Source: Pseudomonas ovata
GTDB taxonomy: Bacteria > Pseudomonadota > Gammaproteobacteria > Pseudomonadales > Pseudomonadaceae
Reading direction: 5' to 3'
NCBI RefSeq assembly: GCF_003131185.1
Contig: NZ_QFFU01000006.1
Coordinates: forward strand, 186,001 to 250,000
DNA: 64,000 bases
Both the position numbers and the translations under genes were made by a program. Below, piece by piece: positions 27,050 through 35,288 of this stretch. Below the pieces are notes generated by a model. It was not told the DNA's origin and searched no databases. It was given only the letters and a program-made list of their open reading frames with translations. The stretch's first letter is position 1. Each line of letters begins with the position of its first letter.

Positions 27050-27087
27050 AAAAATCTTGCTCGCTCTAACGCTTGACGAAAAAGGGG

Positions 27088-27807
27088 TCAGCCGCGGTCG
27101 CCACTGATGCTTACAGGGCCCAGCGGGTAGGCAACGTTGTGTTGCTTGACCCATTCCAGGTAGCTGGCGCGGGCGCCGGGAAAGCCGATGGCAATCCAGG
27201 CCTTCATGCCCTTGTTGCCGCCGTAGATCGGGTCGGAGAGGTAACCCTGCTGGGCCAGCGTCAGGACTTCGGAAAAGAACATCGGCGACTTGAGGATGTC
27301 TTCGCCAAAGGCATTGAACTTCAGGTCACCGGCCTGCAACTTCTTGAGCACCTCGACCTGGGTGTCGGCCTTGAGCGCAGCAAAATTGCCGTGGTGGTTC
27401 TCGTTGCACCAGGCTTCGACCGCCTGGATGCCCTTGCGATAGATGTCCTGCGGGCGGTACGGAATCTGATAGCCCAGCGTCTTGGGGGCGTTCAGGTCGA
27501 AGGGGCCTTCGAGGTAGATCTCACCGCCCAGGTCACTGGCCAGTTGCTGGTCCATGAACACCGGCACGTTGGCTTCCAGTGCGCCAGGACCGCGGCCACC
27601 GGCAGGAATCAACTGATTGCAGGCCGCCATGATGAACGCCCATTCGGCGGGGCTGAAAAACGTCGGCGAGTAAGACTCGAGGTTGGGGGCCACCATGTCG
27701 GCAGCGACGGCGGCGCTGAGCCCGTTTACGGTCACGCCCAGCGCAGGCAAGGCAATCAGGGAAGAAAGCAGGAATTTTCTTCGCGATGTCGGCTTGTTCA
27801 ACAACAT
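27088..27807 (-). CDS. Gluconate 2-dehydrogenase subunit 3 family (gamma) protein
   Basis: Small subunit of 239 residues with a twin-arginine signal (SRRKFLLSSLIALPALG). The family escorts the flavoprotein through Tat and stays in the membrane complex. It is the first gene of the three-gene operon, 38 bases before the flavoprotein gene. Substrate preference (gluconate, 2-ketogluconate or sorbitol) cannot be fixed from these sequences. Confidence 0.88.
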   Translation of the reverse strand: MLLNKPTSRRKFLLSSLIALPALGVTVNGLSAAVAADMVAPNLESYSPTFFSPAEWAFIMAACNQLIPAGGRGPGALEANVPVFMDQQLASDLGGEIYLEGPFDLNAPKTLGYQIPYRPQDIYRKGIQAVEAWCNENHHGNFAALKADTQVEVLKKLQAGDLKFNAFGEDILKSPMFFSEVLTLAQQGYLSDPIYGGNKGMKAWIAIGFPGARASYLEWVKQHNVAYPLGPVSISGDRG

Positions 27808-28494
27808 ACAGGGACCACCTATGACGGCTCACAAGAAAATCCCGGACGGCACAACGCTCTATGGCTACACATCGCAAGCGACGATCCTGACCCTTTGCGT
27901 AAACGTTGGCGGCCACCGCAGCCTGTGAGCAGGCGTAGTCGGCGTCAGGTTGAAAAGGCCTTTGCCTGCCACCTTTTTCAGGGCAGACGGAACCACGCCG
28001 GTGCAAGGCGGGTCGTTATCGCAGGCGAAGGCTTTCGCAACAGGGGCTGGCAGGCCTTGAGGGCTGCTCTCATTGTGATTCGTTTACATCGGGTGGCCGG
28101 CTCAGGTCGCGATCCGGTCCATTGACAGAGGTGCGATACGTGTCGATCGCTTGCTCATCACGGGTCATACGATGTTAGCAGACTCATTTCTATATGTAAC
28201 GAATGATTTCCTTTCGAGTGTCAAGCGCTCTATCGTCGCATCCATAGACGAGATTGCGCTGTCTTTAAAAAATTATTGGATCGCAAATTATTCAAGGTTT
28301 TCAAAGGTTGTCTGACGTCGCAGTGGGAGACCGCCGGCCTCAAGGCGGAGGGCTTTTATCGGACGCTGCGCATGACCGACATGAACAGACCGTAGGGGCG
28401 ACCAACGGTCGCGAATGCCGTCGCCAATCATGCAGGTCTTTTCGCGACCGGTGGTCGCTTCAGCTGTGGTCGTAGACGTGTCCGATCCAGGCTT
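27808..28494. promoter_or_regulatory. Intergenic region upstream of the dehydrogenase operon
   Basis: Of 687 bases, the left half would hold the promoter of the dehydrogenase operon, although I could not pick out convincing boxes. A markedly AT-rich patch lies near 28170-28310. The right end contains a REP-like inverted repeat. I see no credible gene; open frames here have no ribosome site or recognisable product. Confidence 0.4.
28395..28461. repeat. REP-like inverted repeat, second locus
   Basis: GGGGCGACCAACGGTCGCGA plus A is matched by an imperfect complement at 28441-28461. It is the same family as the repeat at 23809, with two or three changes. Confidence 0.75.
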
Positions 28495-29280
28495 TTACTG
28501 GGCCGGCACGGCCAGCCACTCACCGAGAATGGCCTGATAGGCGCCCGTGGCCTTGCTCAAGTGCAGCCATTGATCGACATAGCTTTTCCAGGTCATGTCA
28601 TCACGGGGCAACAGGTAGGCTTTTTCACCGTATTGCATGAAGTGTGTCGGGTTGACCGCACACAGCCCCGGCAAGCGTTTTTGCTGGTAAAGCGCTTCGG
28701 AGGCATCGGTGATCATCACATCGGCCTGCTTGTTCAGCAGTTGCTGGAAGATGGTGTTGTTGTCATGAAAGCCCAACTGCGCCTTGGGCAGAAAGGTGCG
28801 GGCGAAGGCTTCGTTGGTGCCGCCGGCCGGTTCAATCAGGCGTACCGAAGGCTGGTTGATCTGCTCGATGCTCTGGTACAGCGCCTGGTCTTCACAGCGC
28901 ACCAGCGGGATCTTGCCGTCCACGTCCAGAACGTTGCTGAAAAAAGCCTTCTTCTGCCGCTCCAGAGTGACCGAAATACCGCCCATGCCGATGTCGCACT
29001 TGCCCGCCTGCAGGTCCGGCATCAGCGTCTTCCAGGTGGTCGGCACCCATTTGACCGGCACGTTCAGGCTCTTGGCCAGCGTACGCGCCATGCTGATATC
29101 AATGCCTTCGTACTCGCCGTCTTCACGCAGAAACGTGTAGGGCTTGTAATCGCCTGTGGTGCACACAGTCAGTTGACCGGCCTGCTGCACTTTATCCAGG
29201 TGCGAAAGCGGCTCCTGGGCGTGAACTGCACTGCAGAACCCGAGTACCAAAACGGCCAGACTGCTGGATTGAACATTCAT
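28495..29280 (-). CDS. pheC: Cyclohexadienyl (arogenate/prephenate) dehydratase-like periplasmic protein
   Basis: Protein of 261 residues with a Sec signal peptide ending near VHAQ. It resembles P. aeruginosa PheC throughout: TTGDYKPYTF, GISVTLERQKKAFFS, GGTNEAFARTFLPKA, TIFQQLLNKQADVMITDA and EKAYLLPRDD. PheC converts prephenate to phenylpyruvate or arogenate to phenylalanine. The fold is that of solute-binding proteins, so an amino-acid-binding role is the alternative. The ATG at 29280 is chosen for the signal peptide. No transporter genes are adjacent. Confidence 0.8.
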   Translation of the reverse strand: MNVQSSSLAVLVLGFCSAVHAQEPLSHLDKVQQAGQLTVCTTGDYKPYTFLREDGEYEGIDISMARTLAKSLNVPVKWVPTTWKTLMPDLQAGKCDIGMGGISVTLERQKKAFFSNVLDVDGKIPLVRCEDQALYQSIEQINQPSVRLIEPAGGTNEAFARTFLPKAQLGFHDNNTIFQQLLNKQADVMITDASEALYQQKRLPGLCAVNPTHFMQYGEKAYLLPRDDMTWKSYVDQWLHLSKATGAYQAILGEWLAVPAQ

Positions 29281-29415
29281 AGGGGCGCGACTCGCTGCTG
29301 AAGAATGGAAGCGCCTAGGGTAGCGGGTTTGATCCCGGATGTTGGACAGGGTGTGAAATCGCATCGGCGACTGCATGAGCGCGGGCCGGCACTTGCATAA
29401 AATCGACGGCCTGCT

Positions 29416-29440
29416 GACAATGCGAGCAATTATTATTAGC
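29416..29440 (+). promoter_or_regulatory. Possible Fur box upstream of the FecI remnant
   Basis: GACAATGCGAGCAATTATT matches the 19-base Fur consensus at 12 positions and lies 24 bases before the sigma-factor start, where iron-regulated FecI genes carry theirs. Confidence 0.45.
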
Positions 29441-29457
29441 GCTTGCAAGGTCCTCTC

Positions 29458-29679
29458 ATGTCGAGCCTTGATATTTCAGCCATTTTCCCGCTTTACAGTG
29501 AGCACCACCGCTGGCTGAAAGGCTGGCTGCGGGTACGGTCGGGCAATCCGGCCGATGCGGCGGACCTTGCCCGGGACACTTTCCTCAAGGTCATGGACGC
29601 CCGTAATGCCTGGCCGATCCGCCAGCCCCGTGGCTACCTGAGCGCCGTGGCGTGTTCGCTGCTGGTCGACAACGCATGA
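29458..29679 (+). pseudogene. Truncated FecI-type ECF sigma factor
   Basis: Only 73 residues remain of a family usually about 165 long. The fragment is sigma region 2, from IFPLYSEHHRWLKGWLRVR to QPRGYLSAVACSLLVDN, and then stops. The end of region 2 and all of region 4, which binds the -35 element, are missing. The stop overlaps the fecR-like ATG (ATGA), the usual fecI-fecR junction, so an internal deletion is likely. AAGG seven bases before the ATG and a possible Fur box are intact. The product cannot act as a normal sigma factor. Confidence 0.75.
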
Positions 29680-30623
29680 GTCGCGTGCCGGATTTCCAGA
29701 CCCTTGAAGCGGCTGCCGCCTGGTATGTGCAGCTTAACGATGGGGAGATCGATGAAGCGCGTATCCTGGCCTGGCAACAATGGCTCCAGGCATCGCCGCA
29801 GCACGCAGCAGCATGGGAGCGGGTCGAGAGACTGCACCAGCAGTGGGCGCGTGTGCCGCAGCAGACGGCGTCATCCAGACTGAGCGCTGCACAGAGGCCA
29901 AGGCGTGAGGTGCTCAAGGTACTGTCGATCCTGCTGGCCATGGGCGGTGCCGGCTGGCTGGCCGTCGAGCATGTGCCGTACCGCGCACTGCTTGCCCAGC
30001 AGCACACCCGTGGCAACCAACGGCGCACGCTGGAGCTGCAGGATGGTTCACGCCTGGTGCTCAATGCCGACACCGCCGTGGACATCCGCTTCAGTGCCCT
30101 GCAGCGGCTGATCCAGTTGCATCAGGGCGAGGTCCTGGTGCAGACCGCTCAGGATGCCGCCCGACGACCTTTTATCGTCCAGAGCGAGGAGGGCAGCATC
30201 CTGGCGCTGGGCACACGGTTCAGTGTTCGCCAATTGCTCGGCAAAACCCGCGTCGGGGTGCTGGACGCCGCCGTGCAAGTGCGGCCGTTGCAAAGCATCC
30301 ATCATGCCGACCGCCTGGTCGCCGGTCAGCAGGTGACCTTTGATTGCAACCGGGTCAGTCCGCCTGAACACCTGCCCGAAGGCTCGACCGCCTGGGTGCA
30401 GGGGCTGCTGAGCGTCAATGACTGGCCCCTGGGGACGTTTCTCGATGAGCTGAGCCGCTATCGCCCAGGCGTACTGCGCTGCGACGAGTCAATCAGGCAC
30501 CTGAGGATTTCCGGCACCTTTGCGCTCGATGACATCGACACGGTGCTGGAAAACCTGGGCAAGACCCTGCCGGTCAAGGTGCGTTACCTGACCCGCTACT
30601 GGACCCGCGTCGAGCCCGCCTGA
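29676..30623 (+). CDS. FecR-type anti-sigma factor / signal transducer
   Basis: Inner-membrane regulator of 315 residues: a cytoplasmic DUF4880-type domain (about 8-55, with AAAWYVQLNDGE and FLxWLQASPQH-like elements), one membrane helix near 78-98, the periplasmic FecR domain (HTRGNQRRTLELQDGSRLVLN) and a C-terminal STN-like part ending GKTLPVKVRYLTRYW. It looks intact. Its normal partners are gone or absent: the sigma gene is truncated and no TonB-dependent receptor follows. Confidence 0.85.
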   Translation: MSRVPDFQTLEAAAAWYVQLNDGEIDEARILAWQQWLQASPQHAAAWERVERLHQQWARVPQQTASSRLSAAQRPRREVLKVLSILLAMGGAGWLAVEHVPYRALLAQQHTRGNQRRTLELQDGSRLVLNADTAVDIRFSALQRLIQLHQGEVLVQTAQDAARRPFIVQSEEGSILALGTRFSVRQLLGKTRVGVLDAAVQVRPLQSIHHADRLVAGQQVTFDCNRVSPPEHLPEGSTAWVQGLLSVNDWPLGTFLDELSRYRPGVLRCDESIRHLRISGTFALDDIDTVLENLGKTLPVKVRYLTRYWTRVEPA

Positions 30624-30639
30624 TAACGGGCCACGCGGA

Positions 30640-31167
30640 TTATTCGACTTTCAGGGCTACCCACTGATCGAAGTCCGGATGTTCGCGCCGGGCCTTGTCC
30701 GACAACTGCTCAGGCGTTTCATCACCCATCCCATAACGGGCATCGACAGCCTGTGCCAGCGCTTGCCAGTCCAGTTCGCGGTCTTCGTCTTCATCCGGCT
30801 CCAGCCAGTCGCCGTCAAAGAACTGCTTGCCGCTGGCCAGTTGGCGGATAAAGTCCTCAATGTCATTCGCCACCAGGCTGGTTGCGCCTTCCGAGCCCAT
30901 GAACACCACCGGTGGCCGTGTGCTCAAGCCGGGGTAATACCACAGCAGAAACATCGACCCGGTGCCGTCCTGGCCAAACTGCACAAACGTGTCGCCCGCC
31001 TCGGACCAGCGCTGGCCGCCAAACCAGTGGCCGAAGGTTTCCGCCAGCTCCGCATCGCTGAAGGCTGCAGGCTCGAAATCGATAGGCCAGTCGATCAGGC
31101 CGTCTTCGCACAGCGTGTTGATGAAGTCGATGGCGTCGCGGGTGGTGTCGTCAAGTTTGCTGTTCAT
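30640..31167 (-). CDS. SMI1/KNR4 (SUKH)-like protein
   Basis: Acidic protein of 175 residues with the pattern of the SUKH superfamily: WFGGQRWSEAGDTFVQFGQDGTGSMFLLWYYPGL in the middle, then VVFMGSEGATSLVANDIEDFIRQLASG. Many such proteins are immunity factors against polymorphic toxins, but no toxin gene is adjacent. It is convergent with the FecR gene, 16 bases away. Confidence 0.6.
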   Translation of the reverse strand: MNSKLDDTTRDAIDFINTLCEDGLIDWPIDFEPAAFSDAELAETFGHWFGGQRWSEAGDTFVQFGQDGTGSMFLLWYYPGLSTRPPVVFMGSEGATSLVANDIEDFIRQLASGKQFFDGDWLEPDEDEDRELDWQALAQAVDARYGMGDETPEQLSDKARREHPDFDQWVALKVE

Positions 31168-31423
31168 GGAATGCCTGCGCTTAGAAGGGGGTGTTTCCAG
31201 CAGGGCGCTGGTCTGTGGCAGCAGTAGACCGCAGAAAGTGGACTAGGTTTGCGAGCGTGTTGGCGTTTTGGATGAGCACGTGGTGGTTCTGTGAACTGGG
31301 TACAAAAGCATGTTTCGCAAGACGTCATGGCGGTTAAACATTAAGGCTTGGCAGGTTCTGCTAAAATCGCTCAACCGCCTACAATCCACCTTCTCTACGG
31401 CACTCATTCAGGTCGGTCCATTC

Positions 31424-32602
31424 ATGGCGCTCGATCCCCTTACCCTGCTGGTTATCACCGTTGCCCTGGCCGCTTCTGCGGCGCTGTACCTGGCCATCGA
31501 GTGGCGCAGCGTGCGCGAGTCATCCTTGCTGTTCTGGAGTGCCGGCTTTGCCTCGATCAGCGTGGGCTGCATCCTGGCGGTGATGCGCAGCAGCGGGTTG
31601 CTGGTGATCGGCATCTGGTTTGCCAATGGTTTGTTGGTGGTGGCGCACGGGCTGTTTCTGCTGGGCGTTGCGCGCTTTACCGAAGTGCGCCTGTCGCGCG
31701 CCTGGTACCTGATTGCGGTGGTCTGGTGTGCCTTGCTGTTACTGCCCGCCGATCCGTCGTGGTCCAAGGTCATGCTGCTGGTCAATTCGCTGCTGGTGGC
31801 GCTGCTGAGCCTGCGTGCCAGCTTCCTGTTGCGCCCGCATGGCCAGTCGTTGACCGTCGGGGCGGTGCAGTTGCGCTATGTGCTGTTGCTGCACGGGCTG
31901 TTCTACGTGGTCAAGGCCGCCACGGCTGTGGTGCCGGGCACCCTGATCGACCTCGCCTCGTTGCGCGGCCAGATCATCCAGATTTCCCTGGTCGAGGGCG
32001 TTATGGCCGTAATGCTCATCGCGCTGTCGATGACCGGCACCGAACGCCACCGCCGCGAGCGGCGCATTGCCCGGCTGGCCGCACGCGATCCATTGACCGC
32101 GCTGTATAACCGCCGCGCCTTCGAAGTGCGAGCCGCCCGTCTGCTTGAAGACGTCTGCACCGCCCGGCCGGGGGCCTTGCTGCTGATCGATATCGACAAT
32201 TTCAAATTGATCAACGACCTGCACGGCCACACTGCCGGCGACCGTTTGCTGATCACCCTCAGCGAACTGATACGCGCCGAATTGCCCCGGGGCTCACTGG
32301 CTGCCCGCCTGGGCGGTGACGAATTCGTGATTCTGCTCAGCGATGCCTCATGCGAACAGGTCGGGGCCCTGGGCAGCATGCTGCGCGAGCAGTTTCACAA
32401 GGTCGCGGCCGAGACCTTTGTCACGCCCAAGCCTGTGACCCTGAGCATCGGCGCCAGCCTGTTCGACCAGGCGCCTGCCACTTTGGCAGGCTTGATCGAA
32501 CAGGGCGATGCCGCGCTTTACGAGTCCAAGCGCGCCGGTCGCGACCGGTTACGGCTGGTGGATCTGCGCGTCCTCAATAAAGATGCAATGCAGGTTGGCT
32601 GA
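31424..32602 (+). CDS. Membrane-bound diguanylate cyclase (GGDEF)
   Basis: Protein of 392 residues. Six or seven N-terminal membrane helices (to about 210) are followed by a GGDEF domain with RDPLTALYNRRAF, DIDNFKLINDLHGH and an intact LGGDEFVILL signature, so it should make c-di-GMP. The inhibitory RxxD site five residues before GGDEF is absent (RGSL), so product feedback is likely weak. The ATG at 31424 puts the first helix at the N-terminus; the frame extends further upstream without membrane character. Confidence 0.85.
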   Translation: MALDPLTLLVITVALAASAALYLAIEWRSVRESSLLFWSAGFASISVGCILAVMRSSGLLVIGIWFANGLLVVAHGLFLLGVARFTEVRLSRAWYLIAVVWCALLLLPADPSWSKVMLLVNSLLVALLSLRASFLLRPHGQSLTVGAVQLRYVLLLHGLFYVVKAATAVVPGTLIDLASLRGQIIQISLVEGVMAVMLIALSMTGTERHRRERRIARLAARDPLTALYNRRAFEVRAARLLEDVCTARPGALLLIDIDNFKLINDLHGHTAGDRLLITLSELIRAELPRGSLAARLGGDEFVILLSDASCEQVGALGSMLREQFHKVAAETFVTPKPVTLSIGASLFDQAPATLAGLIEQGDAALYESKRAGRDRLRLVDLRVLNKDAMQVG

Positions 32603-32716
32603 GGCGGCGCGAGGCCGTAAGGCAGTTTTGTTCACGCACTTGGCGCCCTGCTTTCAGGTCCTCCCAGCGTTCGGGTATCACAGAATTAAAGTCGGCATCG
32701 GGACAAGGGGCTGCAG

Positions 32717-33286
32717 ATGACTAAACTGTTTTTAATAAAAATTTCTGATGATTATCCGGAACGCTATTGGTTTCGCTGCACGGTGTTGAGCGGTCAGGAT
32801 CCTGGTGTTTTTAAACAAGGCATACCGCTGGAAGAGGAGGTGTCGATTGAATTCAGGGTCGGCTCGAAGCCTGATGCCGGGCGCCTGTTGAACTATGACT
32901 TTCTGTTCAGTGATGGGCCTAACTTCATAAGCCCCAGGTTTCATCGGCTGTTACTGGACCATGACGTGCAGGGCCTTCAGTTTTTTGACGCTGACGTCTA
33001 TATGGGGGAAGCTGAATACCATGGTTACAAGGTGGTGAATTTTACCTCGAAGTCAAAGGCATTCGATGAAAGCAAGTCAAAGAGTGAGCCGCTCTTGAGC
33101 TATTTGCCCGAAGGGCCTGCGCTCTATACCGAAATTGTATTAAAGGAAAACGTTGATACGCGTGTCGATATGTTCAGGGCTGAGGAAGACTTTACAAGCA
33201 TGCTGGCCGTGGCCCGGATAAAGGCGCTCTGTGACGCTCATCAGGTAGGCGGTTTGCAATTCGTAGAAGGGGTTTTCAAAGCTTGA
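32717..33286 (+). CDS. DUF1629/Imm11-like hypothetical protein
   Basis: Protein of 189 residues, lower in GC than its neighbours. The layout (long N-terminal beta region, then a C-terminal LAVARIKALCDAHQVGGLQF helix) fits the DUF1629 family, which is often found next to toxins as an immunity protein; I am moderately sure. No toxin is visible. It lies just outside the prophage boundary, a usual place for acquired cargo. Confidence 0.5.
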   Translation: MTKLFLIKISDDYPERYWFRCTVLSGQDPGVFKQGIPLEEEVSIEFRVGSKPDAGRLLNYDFLFSDGPNFISPRFHRLLLDHDVQGLQFFDADVYMGEAEYHGYKVVNFTSKSKAFDESKSKSEPLLSYLPEGPALYTEIVLKENVDTRVDMFRAEEDFTSMLAVARIKALCDAHQVGGLQFVEGVFKA

Positions 33287-33373
33287 GGCCGTGGGGAGGG
33301 CTCAGCATACCGGCTTGTTGGCAGGGTCAAGGTTGCAGGCCGATGCCCACTGAAACTTTACGCCAGACGAAAA

Positions 33374-33398
33374 AAAGGCCTTGATAATCAAGGCCTTT
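33374..33398. terminator. Bidirectional terminator at the prophage edge
   Basis: AAGGCCTTGA-TAA-TCAAGGCCTT is flanked by an A tract on the left and TTTCTT on the right. On the minus strand it lies 11 bases past the tRNA 3' end, so it was probably the terminator of that tRNA before integration. Confidence 0.85.
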
Positions 33399-33409
33399 CT
33401 TCATTGTGC

Positions 33410-33429
33410 TGGTGCCCCGAGGGGGAATC
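33410..33429 (-). other. Left attachment site: tRNA 3'-end fragment
   Basis: TGGTGCCCCGAGGGGGAATC is the reverse complement of a tRNA tail: end of the T loop, CCCCC T-stem strand, TCGGGGC acceptor strand, discriminator A and CCA. The rest of a tRNA does not follow, so this is the 20-base identity left by integration into a tRNA gene whose acceptor 5' strand should read GCCCCGA. The restored full tRNA should lie at the far end of the prophage, outside the window. Confidence 0.75.
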
Positions 33430-33550
33430 TTAATACTTTTGACTAATAGTTTCAGATCGGTGCTATTCGTCGCAAAGTCTTGTTCTGCAAGGGTTTCGGA
33501 CTTAAAGAGTGCGACAGTTCAAGGCGCCCGGTTGCAATGGCGTGATAGTC

Positions 33551-33570
33551 TTTACGCCATTTTTACGCCA
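33551..33570 (+). repeat. TTTACGCCA direct repeats, possible integrase arm sites
   Basis: TTTACGCCA occurs at 33551-33559 and 33562-33570, one helical turn apart, just before int. A third copy is at 33357-33365 on the host side of the tRNA fragment. Spacing and place suit integrase arm-type or int-operator sites; the function is inferred. Confidence 0.45.
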
Positions 33571-33584
33571 ATAGGGGTTTGGCT

Positions 33585-34583
33585 GTGGCGTCTTACAGGA
33601 AGCGGAGTGGTGGCTGGAGAGCTGAGGTCGCTAAGCTGGGGGTGAGGGATTCCCAAACCTTTCCTACAAAAGCGGCAGCAGTTGCTTGGGCTACGCATCG
33701 GGAAGCAGAGATCCTGGGCGGTAGCGGCAAGGCGAAAGTTAGTAATCAAATGACGCTATCAGATGCTTTGATGCGCTACAAGCGAGACGTATCCCCTACG
33801 AAAGCTGGGCAGCGCTGGGAAGAGTTGCGCCTAGACAAGATGGACAACGAGTTAAGTTTCGTCGGATTGCTGATCAATGACATATCAGCAGACCAGATCG
33901 CTGAGTGGCGTGACCTGCGCTTGAAGCAGGTTGCGAGCCCCTCGGTGCGGCGGGAGATGACATTGCTTTCTTCAGTGTTTGAAATTGCCAGGCGTGAGTG
34001 GAAGTGTTGCACCATTAACCCGGTACGGGAGGTGAAGCGTCCTTCTAATGGCCGGCCGCGTGATCGACGAATCACCGTTGCTGAAGAGAAGGACCTAATA
34101 GATCGCTTCGGGTACGTTGAAGGCGCTGCACCAATCACGCTGCAGCAAGAGCTGGCTTATGTCTTCTTGTTGGCTTTGGAGACTGGCATGCGTCAGGGGG
34201 AAATTCTGGGGCTGACGTTAAAGTCTGTTCGCCTGAAGGATCGGTACGTGCACCTGGCCAAGACAAAGAATGGCGACAGCCGTAACGTGCCGTTGACGAA
34301 GCGGGCAGGTGATCTGCTGGAAGTATTGTTGCGTGGCCGCACAGGGGAGGGTGCTGTGTTCAGGCTTGAGTCTGGATCTGCGGATGCAATGTTCAGGAGG
34401 GTGAGGGACGAGTTGAAGATTGTGGATCTGCACTTCCATGACACAAGGCATGAGGCAACTACGCGGCTTGCGCGCAAGGTGGATGTGCTTGATTTGGCCC
34501 GGATCACGGGTCACAAGGATCCGCGCTCTCTGATGGTCTATTACAACGCCACTGCCGCCGAGATGGCGGCAAGGCTTGATTGA
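33585..34583 (+). CDS. int: Tyrosine-type phage integrase
   Basis: Site-specific recombinase of about 332 residues that inserts and excises the prophage. The N-terminal part has an arm-binding look (YRKRSGGWRAEVAKLGVR), a SAM-like core-binding domain follows, and the catalytic residues are seen in order: R in ETGMRQGEILGL, K in AKTKNGDSRNVPL, H-x-x-R in HDTRHEATTRLA, H in ITGHKDPRSL, and Tyr in MVYYNAT. I prefer GTG at 33585, seven bases after AGGGG; an in-frame TTG at 33579 is almost on top of that site. It converges on the excisionase-like gene. Confidence 0.92.
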   Translation: MASYRKRSGGWRAEVAKLGVRDSQTFPTKAAAVAWATHREAEILGGSGKAKVSNQMTLSDALMRYKRDVSPTKAGQRWEELRLDKMDNELSFVGLLINDISADQIAEWRDLRLKQVASPSVRREMTLLSSVFEIARREWKCCTINPVREVKRPSNGRPRDRRITVAEEKDLIDRFGYVEGAAPITLQQELAYVFLLALETGMRQGEILGLTLKSVRLKDRYVHLAKTKNGDSRNVPLTKRAGDLLEVLLRGRTGEGAVFRLESGSADAMFRRVRDELKIVDLHFHDTRHEATTRLARKVDVLDLARITGHKDPRSLMVYYNATAAEMAARLD

Positions 34584-34587
34584 TAGC

Positions 34588-34896
34588 TCATGCGGCTTTG
34601 CGTGGGGTTCGCGGACTCGGCAGCTTTGCCCGGTTCTGCCGAGCCCACTTGATCACCTCGCCGGCAAACCAGCGCTTAACAGCTTTGGTGCCGGTGGCGC
34701 ATGGTTGAAACGCGGCCGGGAAGCCTGGCTGCATGACAACGCGCCGTTCTACCGTGTACTGGGCGAGCTTCAGGTATTGGGCGATATCGTCGGTAGTCCA
34801 TAGCTCGTCTTCGATAGACACCTTGGGAGCGCGCAGCTCGGTTACCAGGGCGCGCAAGGTGGCCAGTAGATCCTCGCTTTGTTCAATGTCGGTCAT
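34588..34896 (-). CDS. Excisionase-like winged-helix DNA-binding protein
   Basis: A 102-residue protein whose central segment ELWTTDDIAQYLKLAQYTVERRVVMQPGFP is a MerR/AlpA-type winged-helix motif, followed by a basic KWARQNRAKLPS tail. As the last gene of the leftward operon, four bases from the convergent integrase stop, it is the natural candidate for the excision factor. Its start overlaps the upstream stop (ATGA). Confidence 0.65.
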   Translation of the reverse strand: MTDIEQSEDLLATLRALVTELRAPKVSIEDELWTTDDIAQYLKLAQYTVERRVVMQPGFPAAFQPCATGTKAVKRWFAGEVIKWARQNRAKLPSPRTPRKAA

Positions 34897-35288
34897 GCTG
34901 TCTCTCCGGCCTGGTGCTGCTGATTGATGGTTTTGGCTACTGCAGTGCGGACTGTCTTAATGCGACCGCGAGCAACTGCCACCGGCTCTGTCACACCCAG
35001 CAGGCGTACGCTCGCTGGATTCCTGCTGAGCCCGTGCTCTCTTTGAAAGCTCAGCAGGCGGTTGCGGGCGACCAGAGAATTCTTGTGAACGCGAATGAAC
35101 TGTTCGCTATACGCCTGCTCCAGCTTGAGAGTCGATGCGCTCAGCAGCAGCTCGCCGCCGTCGTGATAGACGACCACATACTTCAGTTCGGCCTTGAAGT
35201 GGCTGATGTCCTTGATCAAGACGCGAACAACCTCGCGGCGATAGGTCGACTGGATGTAATCGGCGTGAAGCTCTTCGTGTGCTTTCAT
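34893..35288 (-). CDS. LytTR-domain DNA-binding protein
   Basis: A 131-residue protein made of little more than a LytTR DNA-binding domain: FKAELKYVVVYHDGGELLLSASTLKLEQ, then FIRVHKNSLVARNRLLSF. There is no receiver domain. LytTR proteins usually end two-component regulators; a free-standing one in a phage early operon is unusual. The start at 35288 overlaps the methyltransferase stop (ATGA), and its own stop overlaps the next start in the same way. Confidence 0.75.
   Translation of the reverse strand: MKAHEELHADYIQSTYRREVVRVLIKDISHFKAELKYVVVYHDGGELLLSASTLKLEQAYSEQFIRVHKNSLVARNRLLSFQREHGLSRNPASVRLLGVTEPVAVARGRIKTVRTAVAKTINQQHQAGETA

Noticed and set aside
25613..27076. Forward open frame of 487 codons opposite the GMC dehydrogenase
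   Set aside because: The minus-strand flavoprotein has clear FAD and active-site motifs; the forward product is Val/Gly/Arg-rich shadow sequence.
27073..28125. Forward open frame of 350 codons spanning the gamma subunit and the intergenic region
   Set aside because: It runs antisense to the Tat-signal-bearing subunit gene and has no ribosome site or recognisable domain.
33410..33429. Complete tRNA gene
   Set aside because: Only the T-loop end, T-stem strand and acceptor 3' strand are present; the following bases do not form the rest of a tRNA.
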